Made by a program: the position numbers and the translations under genes
The notes under the pieces: generated by a model
The model's input: the letters and a program-made list of their open reading frames with translations, nothing else
Database searches by the model: none
What the model was told of the DNA's origin: nothing
In this document: positions 40,893 to 55,700 of the stretch, one piece after another
How positions within the stretch are numbered: position 1 is the stretch's first letter
Layout of the letters: each line of letters starts with the position of its first letter
Source of the DNA: Isoperla grammatica
Lineage: Eukaryota > Arthropoda > Insecta > Plecoptera > Perlodidae
NCBI GenBank assembly: GCA_945910005.1
Contig: OX246741.1
Span: 1,350,001 to 1,414,000 of the forward strand
Length of the DNA: 64,000 nucleotides
Reading direction: 5' to 3'

Positions 40893-43800
40893 CTGCAACA
40901 GAAACGCGAGCGTTGCATCACACACTTCTGTTTCTAGCATGACCACTTAAAAATGAGTATAAGTGACTAATTTTACATATTTTTCCAGTATATTTTGTTT
41001 CAAGATATTCCAGTGTATTTTGGTCGCCTATGATTCGGGTATGTGCCCAAGAACCAAGATATCGGCAGCTATAATAACGTACAAATAAATCTAGCAAATT
41101 TTTTATTTTTTTTACAATAGATACTGTTGTCATACGAAGTTGTATAAGTAGAGATATGAGAAATTACCTAGTCTATATTATATGTACTTAAGTAACACAC
41201 ATAGCACCACATACTGTAGTGTAGATTAGATATACAACCAAAATCCATGTACCCACTTAAGACTATTCCAGTTTGTGATATTTAAAGACTAGTGCATAGA
41301 GGTGCTGGTTACCTGACAGTTGAGCAATGACCTTGCAATGGTACTGTCAGCTGACCGAATGCCTTCTCAGCTTTCCGCTTTCTGCTTTAAGCGCACAAGA
41401 TATTATTAGTATGAGCTAACAAGATGTATGGTTGGTTGTCCCAGTGCTGTAAGATCTAACATTGAGCCACAACGTGACGTACAATACTAACAGTGACTAC
41501 AAAGCATACATAATGATAATGAGTGCTGTTTGTTGCGTGGTTAACAAGCAATGATATTCTCAAGAAGCTGTATGGGTACTAATTTGCAAATAATGAAGTA
41601 TAAAAATAGGAAAATAAAGGTGCAGTTAAAAAATGTAATGCTGTTGGTAAATGATTCGTTTTAACTCCAGCTAAACGTCAACAAGCCACCACACTACGTC
41701 GATGCTTTGAAACTAAAAGTCAGCGAGCAATAATTAAACTGCATGGTCTGAAACAAAATGTTAAACACTCACTCTTCCCTTTAATTGAATGTCAGCATGC
41801 ATTTTACACTGTGAGTGATTTCCTTATTGATATGGTTTTCAATTTTCATAGTAGGCAACTATTAGTGATTATATGTATAAGACAAATGAATGATGTTTAG
41901 GTGAAAGATGATAATATATGTTTTACCCTCGAGGGTGGCAGGAAATTGTTGGAGCTGCACTAACTAGTTTTGAGCGGTCCAAGAAGAGACCCTATATGAA
42001 CTAACACGGTGCCCAACTGTCAACGCACCCTGGCCTACTCAAGAGTCCATCTCTGCCGAACAATCCGCAGAAGGGAATAGAGCAGAAACCGCAGCTGACT
42101 GTCCCAGCGTGACCAGCATGCCCCCGATCAACCCATCTGCCCATGCCATATTCCCAGACGATGCAATGGAGCCAGCGGTCCTAGAAGAGCCTCTATATGA
42201 ACTAACACGGTGCCCAACTGTCAACACACCCTGGCCTACTCTAGAATCCATCTCTGCCGAACAACCCGCTGAAGGAAATAGCGCTGCAACCGCAACCGGC
42301 TGTCCCAGGGTGACCAGCATGCCCCCGCCCCACACACCTGCCCATGCCTTATCTCCAGTTGAAACAAGGGAGTACATGGCCCAAGAAATTGAGCCTCCAA
42401 GTGACCCAACGCTGAGCCCAGTGGCAGCCACTGTGTCACTAACGGATGCGGTAACTGATGTAGCTGATGTGGATTCCGCGGCACCGGTGATCTCTACAAC
42501 CCCCATCACAGGGCACCTCGGAGACTTATCGCCAAGCCCAGCTACCGGGATCGCGACTACGGTGACAGCAACCCTGGACGTGGAGCCTCTCGCCGCCCCT
42601 TTGCCTAGCCCTGAGGCTGCCGTGGCCTCGGTTTTCTCAACCAACGCTGTGAACAACACCAACATGCCTGCCGCCTCCACCATGATCGCCAGCGGGCAAA
42701 CTTCTGCACAACCTGTCATCGCTGCGAGTTCGACGACCATCCCGATGGCTGCGGCCCCGGGTGGTCAGCCTCCACCATGTATTGTAGGCCCTACTGCTTC
42801 TGTGGTGGCGAGTGGTAGCATCCTAAATATCAACCTCTCTCATCAGTTCTCTCGTGATCCTATTCAAACCCGGTCCAGGCGCCCCAACACTCAAATCACT
42901 CTTGCCACCAATCCAAGAAATTTTCCAATAATGCCTCTTCAAACACCTCCCCCCTAGCTAGGAACCACCCCACCTCCTCCCCTCGCTTTCTCCCTCCCAC
43001 ACAGCAGATCAATGCAATCATAGCATCCCTCAACATATGCTCAGTCCGCAACAAAATTGAGGAAGTGGAACTTTTAACTAAGCGCCTCTCTCCGGATATA
43101 TTCTGTCTATCAGAGCACTGGCTTACTCCTCACGAAATCAACTCTTTTTGTATTGCCAACTATGTAAATGTTGACATTTTCTGTCGCTCATCATTCATCC
43201 ACGGTGGAGTTGGAATACTGGCTAAACCCCACCTCAATATAATCCCTATTCATGAAATCCAGTCTTACTGCATCGAAAAAGATTTCGAGTGTGTTGGGGG
43301 GTCCTGGCGGTTTCCAGACCAGCACTTTATCATTCTGTCCATTTATCGATCTCCCCTAGGCAACCTTAATACCTTCCTGACCAAGCTTGACGAGGTGCTA
43401 ATTTATTTAACCAAGAAATTCCCAAATGCGGAAATAGTATTATGCAGTGATCATAATGTAGACCTCCTTACTCAATCCCCATCTCGATCTAAACTTCTTG
43501 ACTTAGTACACACCTTCAATATTTATGAAACCATATCCACCCCAACCCGAGTCACTGTTGCAAGCAGCTCCCTAATAGACAACATTTTCACAACCATTGA
43601 CCCCTCTCTGTTTTCTTCTAGTTCAACCGACCCTGGTCTGTCTGATCACCATCTCATCACTCTGAACCTTTCCCTGACCAACCTGCTCCCTCCCCCTAAA
43701 ATCCGTGTCACCAAGCGTTCATTTAGTCCCGGCAACACAGCTTATTTTCTATCGTTGCTTAGTAAAGAAACATGGCACTCCCTAAGACTACCAGGCAATG

Positions 43801-46705
43801 CTGACCAGCTCTTCTCAAGATTCCTCTCCACTTTTCTACACCATTTCAATACTGCTTTTCCCCTTAAATCTTGTCCTGCAACCAATACTAAAGCAAATTC
43901 CTGGATTTCAAAGGAAATTAGAGCCGAAGCTCAGATCTTGCGGTCCCTTCACGTTGAATTAAAGTCTTCTAATAACCCTTCACTTAAACAAAAATACCGA
44001 GAGTTAAAAAAGTCACATGCTAAAAAAATACGAAGTGCCAAACTTGATTACAATGATACCAAAATTTCTTCATCTAGGAACACCTCCAAGGCAACCTGGG
44101 CAATGATCAAAGCACATACCACAGCCAGTGATGATTTCAGACATTTTTCCTAGGGGGGGCTGATAAAAATCTGGGGTGTTGCTAAATTAGTAACTCATTT
44201 TATGGCTTTTTTTTTGACGCCGTGACAAAAGGCAGGGGTGGAGGGGGTTACGGTCTCTGTTGATGCCATCCTTTCAGTTTTCGAATATGAGGTGATTCCT
44301 ATTTGCCATTCTTACCTTTACCTAACATCGTTTAACAAGAAAATAAAATGTTGCAACATTTATGTAGATGAGTTTTTCGTGGAAATCGATTTATTTCCTA
44401 GTCCATGAGGTGGAAAAATATACCTCATTTTCTTGTATTTTGCATTTTTATTTTTTGCAAATTTACATTACTTCATGTGATTTTTTCAATCTGCTAGGGG
44501 GGGCATTTACAACTGCCGGGGGGGGCGGAGCCCCCCCCGGGATATGCCTGAAATCATCACTGACCACAGCTCCCAAACCCAACTCGAAACTGTCAATCAC
44601 CATTAATGGACAGGACGTAGTCGACCCTTCATCTCAGTGTGAGCTATTTAACAATTTCTTTATCGACTCATGCAATAGTGGGAGTTCCAAGGTGCCAACT
44701 TATTCCCCCCCTCTTCTTAAAACAACCCGATCTGTACTAGGCGCAACTATTTTTCTCTATCCCACTACACCTAATGAAGTAGCAATGGTTACTAAAAAAC
44801 TCGGCTTGAAACATTCATGCGGGCTTGACGAAGTTCCCGGGTCTCTTCTATCAAAATGCACCGACTTGATCTCTGGCCCTCTGGCTTACATAATAAACGA
44901 ATCCTTTTCTGATGGCATTTTTCCCTCCAAACTGAAGACAGCGAAAATAATTCCCATTTTTAAACAGAAGGGGAAGAAGTCAGAGATGAATAATTATCGA
45001 CCTATCTCCCTTCTGTCCTCCTTCTCCAAAATATTTGAATACATCATACATGACAGACTACTATCTTTTCTAAATTATCACAACATTCTTTCCCCTAGCC
45101 AGCATGGTTTCTTAAAAAACAAATCCACCACAAGTGCTCTCTTTAGATTTCTTACCCCTCTTTACTCTGCCCTGGACAAAGGGGACCAAACCATTGGAAT
45201 GTTCTATGACATGACCAAGGCCTTCGACACTATTGACCACACTATTCTCCTAACAAAGCTGGACACCCTAGGTATTCGGGGTGCAGCTCTTAGCTGGATT
45301 TCCTCTTTCTTATCTGATCGGTTTCAGGTGGTAGAGATCCGCTCATCTAACAGCCAATCCTTCACTAAAACGCTCTCGAAACCTCTACCTGTTGTCTGTG
45401 GAGTACCCCAAGGGTCAATTCTGGGACCCTTAGCATATATCCTGTATGTCAACGATCAGTCTGCCTCCTTAGACGAGGGTACTCACATCCAATATGCGGA
45501 CGACTCGAGCCACCTCTTAACCCTTCCCAAACATCAACCTTTTCAGGACCTTCCCCCCTTAATAAACTCACATGTTGATAAAATGTCCTCATACTGCTAC
45601 ATGAATAAACTTACTATCTCGCGCTCCAAAACTGTCTATCTCTACTTTCATACTCACTACAAAATTCCTCCAGTAAGCCCCCTCGTACGCCTTAACTCTG
45701 ATATAATCCCTCGCTCTCATACAGTAAAAGTCCTAGGCCTGTTTCTAAATGAAAATCTTGACTGGTCCAGCCACGTAAATCATGTCGCTAACAAAATCTT
45801 ATCTGGGTGCTACTTGATTAGAAAGCTTAAACAGATAGTGCACCCCCCTGTCCTTTTGCTAGTTTACTTTGCCCATGTCCACTCCCACTTATCCTATGGT
45901 CTGCTTTTTTGGGGAGCCTCTCACCATGCCAATAGAATATTTATCCTCCAAAAGAGAGTTGTGCGTATCATTGCTGGTGTATCCAGGAAACATTCTTGCA
46001 GAGATCTCTTCAAGAATCTGGGAATACTTACGCTGGCATGCACCCTGATCCAATCCGCTGCAATATTTGTCCGCACCAACCCAAATCTCTTCCCTCTTAA
46101 CACATCAATACACTCCCATAACACCAGAGCCAGTCTCCAGGTCCACAGACCTTCCCACAACCTGACTCTTTTTTCTCAAGGTCCTGAATACCTTGCATCC
46201 ACCCTCTACAATAAGCTCCCCAATCTCATTAAAACATCTCCCACCCTGCCCTCCTTCAAACACAACCTGAAAACATTTCTTTTATCCAACAGCTTTTACT
46301 CTTTAAAAGACTACCTCTGTGAGTGAGCCTGCTTGTTAGCAACTTATATCTAAGTAATTGAAATATAAATGTATCGTTATTTCTGCATCCACATTGTACC
46401 ATATTGTATATCGATCTTGTCACCTTTTGTCACTTTTTGCTTTGATCCTGGACTCAACTATGTGCCCTAATCTAATCTAATGTAATCTAATCTAATGTCT
46501 AATGTGTATCTAATGTATCTTATCTCATTTTATTCTTAGTATCAACTGGTTTAACCTTCCTGTAATCATAGGCTACTCAAATGCTTACCTTTTAAAGGCT
46601 TATATTTAAATGCCTGCCTAGAATTAGAATTAGAATTAATATTTCGATATAAGCATCTTGACGAAACCAATATTTGTATCTTGTACAAGTCGAATGGTGA
46701 ATAAA

Positions 46706-46738
<33 letters not shown>

Positions 46739-49700
46739 GGCAGATGTTGTACATCTGTCAAGGTTTCTACTTCTTGACTTCATGCCATAAATGCATAGTA
46801 TAATTTACTTTATTTATTCATTATTGTATTGGTACGTAACATTTACCCCGTACTTAAAGTGTAGTACGTATCAATTTGAGTTACCCAAACAAAATGTTGT
46901 CTATTTTAATAATGTAATAATATGTACGTAACTATTCTACATATTTACCAAGTAAAAGTAAACATAATTATGTAATAAAATAATATAGTTGTTGGGTTTG
47001 GTTTTCTTAAGTCATTCTTTTTTAATGGTTATTTTGCTATTTTGGCACAAAATGCCATCTTAAATTTAATTGACTGGTGCACATTTTATTAGTTAGGTAG
47101 ACTATTTGTTTAGTTAATAATATTACGTGCCATTCTGCACCAAACAAGGAATGATTTGCATTATATTATTACGTTGTTTTAGGATAGTTTGCCTCCAGTT
47201 AAGTTTGTTTGTCAATTCAGTTTCTAGACCCAATAAATTGTGCATATTTGAATAGAAATAAAAATGCCATGCTAGTGCAATTTCCATGTAACGTTGTTGG
47301 CCTGGAAACTTACACGTTCCTCCTACCTGCGATGTCTGCACGCAAGTCCCCACAGCTGCGGCGCTGGGCGCGTGTGGCCGGGGGTGGGGGCAGCTGGGAG
47401 CGGTGGCCGGGGCTCGTCATGCCCCCGGGGCTGGGGGACCGGGAGGTGGGGGGCAGGCCCAGCAGAGAGTCCAACACGTCCTCCAGAGTGGTGGACCCGG
47501 GGCTGGGCTTGTTGCGCACTTCCAACACTTGCGTGATCTTGCGCAACTCGAGGTCGATCTCAGTCTGGAGGTCAAACTCGGGGTCCAACAAGACGGGGGC
47601 ATCGTCCGAGCCTGTAACATCACGGTCCCCGTTCATACCTCGGTCCCCGTTCCAACTGTTCCCTTGCATTGTCACCGTACGCGCTAGTCGTGCAAATGTT
47701 TAGTGTTATGGTTCATCCAAATCTATCAATTCAATATAACAAGCACTAGAACTATAAAATATAAACCAGTCCCTCCAAAAAATGTTAAAAGTAAGTAGGT
47801 CCTACCCTCACGTGTAGAGAAGCTTGTCGTTCAAGACCGCTTTGTAACGTAAATTTTTCTAATTGGTGGCAATCGAGTGCATTTATGATTGTAGTTAGCA
47901 ATGGGAAGGTTAAACGTTATGTGATTGGTTAAGAGATTGTTGGAAATGGATTATAGTTACTGAAAGAAAGTAAATGATAGCTAACAATTGTTATTTTAAT
48001 AATTTTTGTGTTAATTTCATGTATACTTTGTTTTTTGTGGTTAATTTATATAATTTATTAATGATTTAATGATATTAGTTAAAGGTCACCCCTTCAGTTT
48101 ATTGGTACCAACGGCAAACTTACCTCATAGATGTTAGTGGAGTGTCATGCAATGCAAGCACGCTTATGTAATAATCTATGACAGCTTACCTTACATTTGT
48201 GGTAAAAGCACTTTTATTTGTAGTTATCAGACCAGGCTACGTTTTGCTGAAAACAAATATTACATAAACAAATCAAACAACAAATTATAATGATAAAACT
48301 GCTATGAAATCATACTAAATCAATATACAAACTAAAGAATAATGATATCAATAATAATAATAAATTGTAAGAACATAAACAAAATTGCTGGCAATTGCTT
48401 GAGGTGTAATATGCCAAGTTGTATTACGGTATATAAAAAGCACAAAGGCAGGGTATAGGATGTGTCAACTTCATGAAAATGTACTTGACCATACTATGTT
48501 GATGGTAGTATAGTATCTTGGTAGTATAATTTATCTTCCTGGAAACAGAATAAAATACACCCATACGCTGCATCTCAGTAATTCCTGATCTACTCTGCAA
48601 GAGTCTCATTGTAACACATTGACCATTAATTATATTATTAAACTATTTTATAAATTATTCCTGTCTAGTAATTTGTGTTTAACTTCTCAATAACCCTGTC
48701 CTGCCTTTATGTATACTTATGTGCCATGTTAGGGAATTTGTATAATAAATAAAATTCTGGGTTGCAGATAAAAAAAAGAATGATCCTATGTTGGTTGGAC
48801 TAAGGATTTGCAATGCAGGGCAATTAAAATAAAATAATGCTATTAAATCAAACAAAATTAATTTTTATTTACAAGCATGCCATTCACATAACCATTCTCA
48901 TAACTTAACGAGATATTTAGTATACAAACATAAGCATGGGATAATAATAAATCAAAATAATAATAGCCATGTTTACATAGAGCTGGTATTGAGTATTGGA
49001 TTGGGATTGGATTGGATTCAGATCTATGCGGTTACCTGACCCGAATTTATCACGCAATCAGTTAGTTTTTAATACCAAGCGATTGCAACCTAGCGGTAGT
49101 TTTATGAACTTCTTATCCACTGTCATCTTTAATCTGGCTATCAGAATATTTTACTAGCAGTGGATGCATTAGGGGGTGTAACGCAGGCGGTTGTACCCTA
49201 ATTAAAATAAGGTTAACCTTACTTTTGTTTTGTTGTCATGTTAATCTTCACATGACCATACGTTTCGTTTAGACATTACTGCTCGTTTTTTTAAAAAGTA
49301 AACACGCACAGTCCGACGTCTGTGTTCGCGGTATGAAGCTTTAACGCCGGGACGATCGCCGTCACCTGTCACAATACACACGTACAACAACATAACAACC
49401 TTAAAATAAAGATTGGCTATAGCTACTGGGGTGAATTCGATATGATACTAGAAAGTCGTTTACATGCACAGATTCAATAGAATCTCTCACTACGATCCCA
49501 GCTTTAAGGGGATTGGATTCAAACGATCCAATCCGTGTTTAAAGTGGTTACATGGAGGATTGAACAGCCGGATCGTACTCAATACCACATTGAATCCTCC
49601 ATGTAAACATGGCTAATAGTTCATTCATCAGAAAGATTAGTGATAAATGATAATATATTCAGCATGAAATCAATATTACAATAAAAAATGAATGTGAGCA

Positions 49701-52700
49701 TACATCCAAACACTGTCAATAAGCATGTACAATGAAGTATTGCCAATGTACTTGCAATAAATTCTACAATTTAACAGACAGAAATAAAAACCATGCAGTG
49801 ACATAAATCAACAACAAAACTGTGCACATCTACTCAAACCACTACTTTCGTTACCTTTGGTTTTGGATACCCTTTAAATAAATCAAGCCACCAGGACAAG
49901 CCCGGCGCCAAAGTTTATATTTCGAATTGGCGTTCAAGCACCTCACTTTTCAGTGATATGAAGTATCAGCCAACTTTCAAACCGTGCAGAAAGAGCATAC
50001 TTTAGGAGCGAACTCGCACAGCAGGGTTAATCATTTCCAACTGGTACCTTAGGGTTCCAAGGGTTCTCTTATTGTTACTAGCACCAGAGCCTTCAGCAAT
50101 GTCAGCATGGCATGTCTTATAGCACGTCTGACATGAGGCATGCGCACAGCAAACCTTCAGGTTCGTATCAAGTGCAACAGTTGGCATACAGTGTATCTAG
50201 AGTATCATTGTACTCGTTATATTTAGCAGCTGGGAACCCTAAGTACCTTACTGTAAGTACATCCTGGTTCATAATAACAAACATATATGACAAAATCCCA
50301 TGCATTATAATTTCTGAGATATTATCATTAAGAAAATGCCACTGGAATAATAACAGTCTTAATTTAGCAAAATCGGGTCAAGTTAATAATTGTACTAATT
50401 CACTAATGTAAGTTTGTACTTCTACCTCAATGACGGAGGCGATTGTGGAATCTGACTGGCAGCGGAATACAACACTGGTACTTTTCTAGTCTCCTACAGT
50501 ACTGTGGCAATATTATTGATGTACGTTATGATATAATAGCACATTTATGATGAAAGACAAATTATTTCATGTTTAAAAGTGAAGCCTTCAGTTTTTTAAA
50601 AACATAGCTTGAAAAAACCTAACTTTAAGAGTTTAAAAAACATATTCATAAAAACTGATAACATTAAACATGCAAAGTATTTATGATGTATAACTTCATT
50701 TATGATAAATAACTTCACTACATAATATGTTTTTGCATGAAACGATGTGGCACAGATTAATTAGTTATCTGTGGATGTGGTATATGCATCGGTCACTCAC
50801 TCAAGTCACTACACAGCGTTTTTGTAATTGTTACTATAAATGTGTGCTTTGTTTAAACCGATTAAAAGTAAAACACAAATGTTGCTTACAGAGTTCAGAA
50901 CGACTGTTTTCTATACATCAAGTTTGGAGATTAAAAAACATTGAAATTCATGCAGCTTTACATGCAGAAACATGCTCTGTCATACAAGAACACTTTGGTC
51001 CCTATTGTCTGTAATGGGAGTTAAGTTTAAAATAATTTTCAGAGTCGGTTTTTCACACCTTCGTCACAAATAAAATAATAAAACTAATAATATGTAATCG
51101 TCTAAAATAAATAATAAAAACGGTGGCACAAGTCGCGTGGCGTTCACGTCAGCAAGTACTCACCGTTTACGTGCACGCGGTGATGCGGAGGTTTGGTGTT
51201 GAAGTCGAGGTAAAGGTCTCCCCCGCTGGAGATTCTCGCGTCGTTATCTAAGGCCTTGAGAGTCTTGTTGGTGGGGAGTGTGAGGGGAGTCTCGGGGGAG
51301 TCCAGGGGCCGACTCCCCACGAAGGAGCTCTCGAGCCAGCAGAGTCTGCCGCTCCCCCGGGGACTCGAAGACCGACTGATGCTCCCCCAGTCTCCGCCCT
51401 CCCAGCGGGGGCTGCGGTTAGAGGGGGTGTCTTCTGCGTGAGAGAGGTCGCCCCCAGATCCGTCCCGGACACCGGACACGTAGTGGACGATGGCTGAGGT
51501 CACCTCCTTGATGGACGTCCGCACCTCAGACAGGTTGGGCACCTGTTGGCAAACATACACAGTACATATAACCTTTCTAAACACATAGCTACTTACTTAT
51601 CCTATTCAATTTGTAAGCAATTCTATCATAAGCTGCCATATTCTTGTAAAACAAAATACACTAGAATTTATGAACCTAAGTAACCAACCTTAGTTACAAG
51701 TAGATCATATGTCCATTTTATTCTCTTTACATTATAATATTTACCTTATTTTTTGTGTTTATTATAATGGTGATTTAATATCTGATATAATATAATGCAG
51801 CGGGAGTCTTGAGTAATACTTGACTGGTTGTTGAGTATCCCTGCGTCCATTAAAATTTTAATTCCGCCAAAAACCTCAGAATTTAAAAAACCTGACAGCC
51901 AAGTTTTAGTAATAGATGTTGTGATAGAGTGTCTACTGACCTGTTGCTTGGTAGGCGACACCTGCTGAGGGATGCCGGCCGCCAGCCTCTCTGCTGGTGT
52001 CCTGGGTCGAGACAATCTCTCCTGCGACCTCCATCCCAGGTACGGCTGGCGGTAGTTGAAGGAGGAGCGAGTAGAACCACAGGGTGAAGTGCTCGTAGAG
52101 GTGGCAGTGCTATTCAGTCGGCTGGTACTCCACCGCGTGAACACATGGGGGCTGGGGGTGGGGCTGGGGCTCAGCAGGTGGCAACCTGGACAAGGAAGAC
52201 CAGCATTACCCTACTACATACATAGTGGAACAAGTTGTCCCAAGACTACCTTACACAAGCTTTCGTCACAGGCGACTGGTTCGTAGCCAATCAGCGATCG
52301 GTATTGGCCCGGATGTGTCTCGGGCGGTTCGCTGGTTGGCTACGACTGCCCCGGATGTGACGAAAGCAGATGTAAAGTAACCTTGGCTCCACAATAACAT
52401 AGTAACACATATAGGGCCTGTATACAGTACCCCCTCCCCCTCATCCGATAAAAAAAACTTACCAAGAATATATTGATGGTTTTTTTTTGGCATTTTAAGT
52501 TTTAGATGAATATTATTTTTGAAACTGCTCAAAAATGCTCATTTCACAAAAAATAAGGTGTTCCCATTCCTATATTTACAACTGAATTGATTTTTAAATA
52601 CCTGCACATAATTCTCCATTAGAAGTGCTGTATATACGTAATTATCTCGAATAATTTGGTGTTTCTTGCAGTTCTAATTAGATCCCTATTAGACATCTAA

Positions 52701-55700
52701 TTATACATCTAAACTGATTAGACATCTAGTTAAGAGGGTCTAATGCCAATTGAGATGTAGTGTTAAAGTCGATTCTATGTAGCCATGTTTTCTATAAAAT
52801 CAAGAGTATAGGGAAGCGTGGTTTTAGAAGTGTTGTGGTGAGGGACGAAGTGTAAGAAACACCCTCATATTCAGGTTTTCATGAAAAAAAAAAAATAGAT
52901 GCTACAAAATACTAAATTTAAAATAATTGATGTTAAATTTAGAGAAAATTAATGAAAAAAACGTATCATCTATATTAGTTGATTGAATTTAAAAAAAAAA
53001 CACTCTGATGCCATGTCTCTTGCCGCGCGGCAAGCTAATGCGCGGTGACCAATCAGAACTCTTGCACTGGCTTCCAGCACTGAGACGGAAACTCTGTGAT
53101 TGGTTGCCGTGTATCAGCTAGCCGCGCGGCAAGAGACATGGGAACCAGGCATTATAATCTAAAATTTAACAATACATTTTAATTCCTATAAGAAAACAAC
53201 TTGATAACATCACTTCGCACATAACATAGTATGGAATGTTTGTGGGACAGTCAATTAATCGATATTTTATTGAGCTTGAGTTTCATTTCTTTTTTTCTAT
53301 TTCTAGAGATCATTAAAATGTGTTTTGTTTGCATGGCGCACAATCGGTAACTGTTGGGTCTATTTCAACACAAACACTGAAAGAAGAGACGAAGTGAGCA
53401 ACCCCCTTCATATCAGAGAGTGAGAGAGCGAGAGAGAGATGGAGAGCGAGAGAGCGAGAGAGAGATGGAGAGACAAAGGTGTGTTACTGCTTTGAAGCAT
53501 CGATCGCTCCCATGCCACCCCATGCCGCTGACTTCTCTGTCACCGCTGACGTCAGCGACCCCAGGAGGGAGGTTGTCCAGGACCCCAGTTACTCACCCCC
53601 CGTCGGACTCCTCGCGGCGGCGGACTGAGAGGACCCCAATGACGACAATGACGTAGTCTTGGACCCCAGGCCCGGCCACCCCTGGTGCTGGGTCGGCTGT
53701 TGGTCCCTCTTGAGCCTGAAGCCCTCGGGTCTCCCGGCGACAGAGTTCTTGTACCAGTCTGGCACGTTCAGCTTCTGTAGACTCCGTTGCACGCGTAACT
53801 GGTGCTCCGACATAACGCGCTCCCCAGCGCCGATCTTCTGAAGCTCGTTCTCTGGGGGCTGCAACAAGACAACACAATATTGTTACAACTGCTTTCATAC
53901 ATTCAGTCACGCCCGCTGTGTTTGGAGATTTCAGAATTCCATTACACGGTAGTCTTAAAGTATCACCCCACAAAATGAACCTGTTTCGAAATGAGTTCTT
54001 ACCGGATCAAAACGCCGCCAAAATGCAACTCCAAGAAAGTGAATAGTATTGTATTGTTATTGTTGGAGGAGGGAGGGAGGGAGCATCTCAGCATAGATGT
54101 AAAACATCCCCTATGTTCTGCAAAGCCCTTATCACGTACTCCAGACAGCTCCAAACCAAACTGACCTTCAACGCTTCATCAATCTTGTCATTTTGTTGGG
54201 GTAACTTTTTTCCACGCTGTGAGAGAGAGGGGATAGAGTTCTTTTCGCGCCCCCCCTAAAAAAAAAAACTTCCGACACGTCCGCTGGGAAAACATTTCAT
54301 CAATAACTACGCGGCCATGCGATGAAGTTGACTTCGTAGCCAAGTTTAAACGCAAACTTGACTAATTGTGAATGGAGTCGAGAGAGGTGGCGATGGTCAA
54401 GTGTAAGAGTGACGTCACTAATCGATACCACGTCGTGACGTCACGGTCCAAGGACACGCCCACTTTGTCAGTGATACCCAACAACAAATACTTGTTTATA
54501 TCGCGGCGTCGCATCGATCGTCGTTCACCCCGCCGCCGCCGCCGGCAGAGAACGACGGCGCCACAGTCTTATCGACGTCGCACTAACAGCCCCGACGAGG
54601 CTCGAACCCGGGGGCTATAAACCCACTGCGGAGTCTCGTCCAACTACCAATGCCAAACCTCCGCGTCTTGGCTCGACCCGTGGTGCTTTACGACGTACTC
54701 GCGATACTCTACAGCTAAGTCACATCCATTACCGCGGGGTCGTCATAAGGCCCAAAGTAATCTAAAATACGGGGCCGTGAGGGATTAGTGGGTGTTTGGA
54801 TGGCCGGCAAGTAAGAAAAACAAGTCATAAAGTAGGAAGAGGTACCATGATAAATGGCCACGTGAGTTGAATAAAGAGATGCACGAGAGCCCTTGTTACG
54901 TGCACCGGTCACCACGAGGAGGGACCCACCTCGACCGGATGGGCGTTGAGTTTAGTCACGTGGTGGTTGTCTTTAGATGGGTCCGTCAAAACTACAACAG
55001 AACACTTACTACTTGAGTTAATGCTGTCCCAACGTATAAGGCTGACGAACGACGTAGCCGGTTCCGATAGTTTCAATCAAGGTTCAACGTATAATTATAT
55101 ACTTCTCTGGTCCATTAAAGATTTACGACCCTGATTGAAATTCTGCCCTCAAATACAGCGGCCGCGGCGGCCTTGACGAACGTATGAAAGAAGGCCAGAA
55201 ATTTGATTACTTTCGTTGCACGAAAATAAGAGTGCATAGGTATAGGTACAGGTATAGCTAAAAGTTAGTATGAGTTTAGTTACTTTGGGGCAACTATATT
55301 TACTATACAATATATGTAGGTACTAGGTAGGCGATGGTGCCGTGCAGTATCTTGTGGTTTGTGCTTATTTGCCCAATCTAAGGGGTTCGCTCAAAGGTCG
55401 ACAAGTACTCGAAATATTGGCGGGAAACGGTGCACAAAGGTCGACAAGTAGTCGAAATATTGGCGGGAAACGATGTGCAAAGGTCGACAAGTAGTCGTAA
55501 TATTGGCGGGAAACGGTGCGCAAAGGTCGACAAGTACTCGAAATATTGGCGGGAAACGGTGCGCAAAGGTCGACAAGTAGTCAAAATATTGGCGGGAAAC
55601 GGTGCGCAAAGGTCGACAAGTAGTCGAAATATTGGCGGGAAACGGTGCGCCCTATTGTCAGGGTCGCTTCATCGCCCCACTGGGCCAAGTAGCCCACTTT

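Larger units (their letters stand above)
41975..46738 (+). mobile_element. Non-LTR retrotransposon (LINE, CR1/jockey-like), interrupted
   Basis: It has an ORF1-like frame (42109-42957, open further upstream), an endonuclease-RT frame in two pieces, a 3' tail with TCTAATG repeats at 46470-46520, and a terminal (ATT)n at 46707-46738. The 5' end is probably truncated: the sequence starts within a 201-bp direct repeat (41975 and 42176). It lies in the last intron of the AJM1-like gene, antisense to it. The EN-RT frame is cut by a 437-bp hAT-type element. No target duplication could be defined by eye. Confidence 0.9.

Noticed and set aside
44368..44560. N-terminal part of the long frame ending at 46326
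   Set aside because: It translates the inserted hAT-type element and lacks LINE similarity. The LINE resumes at the second target duplication.
47209..47703. Plus-strand frames over the AJM1-like exon 5
   Set aside because: They are antisense shadows of a GC-rich coding exon; the minus frame has matching splice sites and phases.
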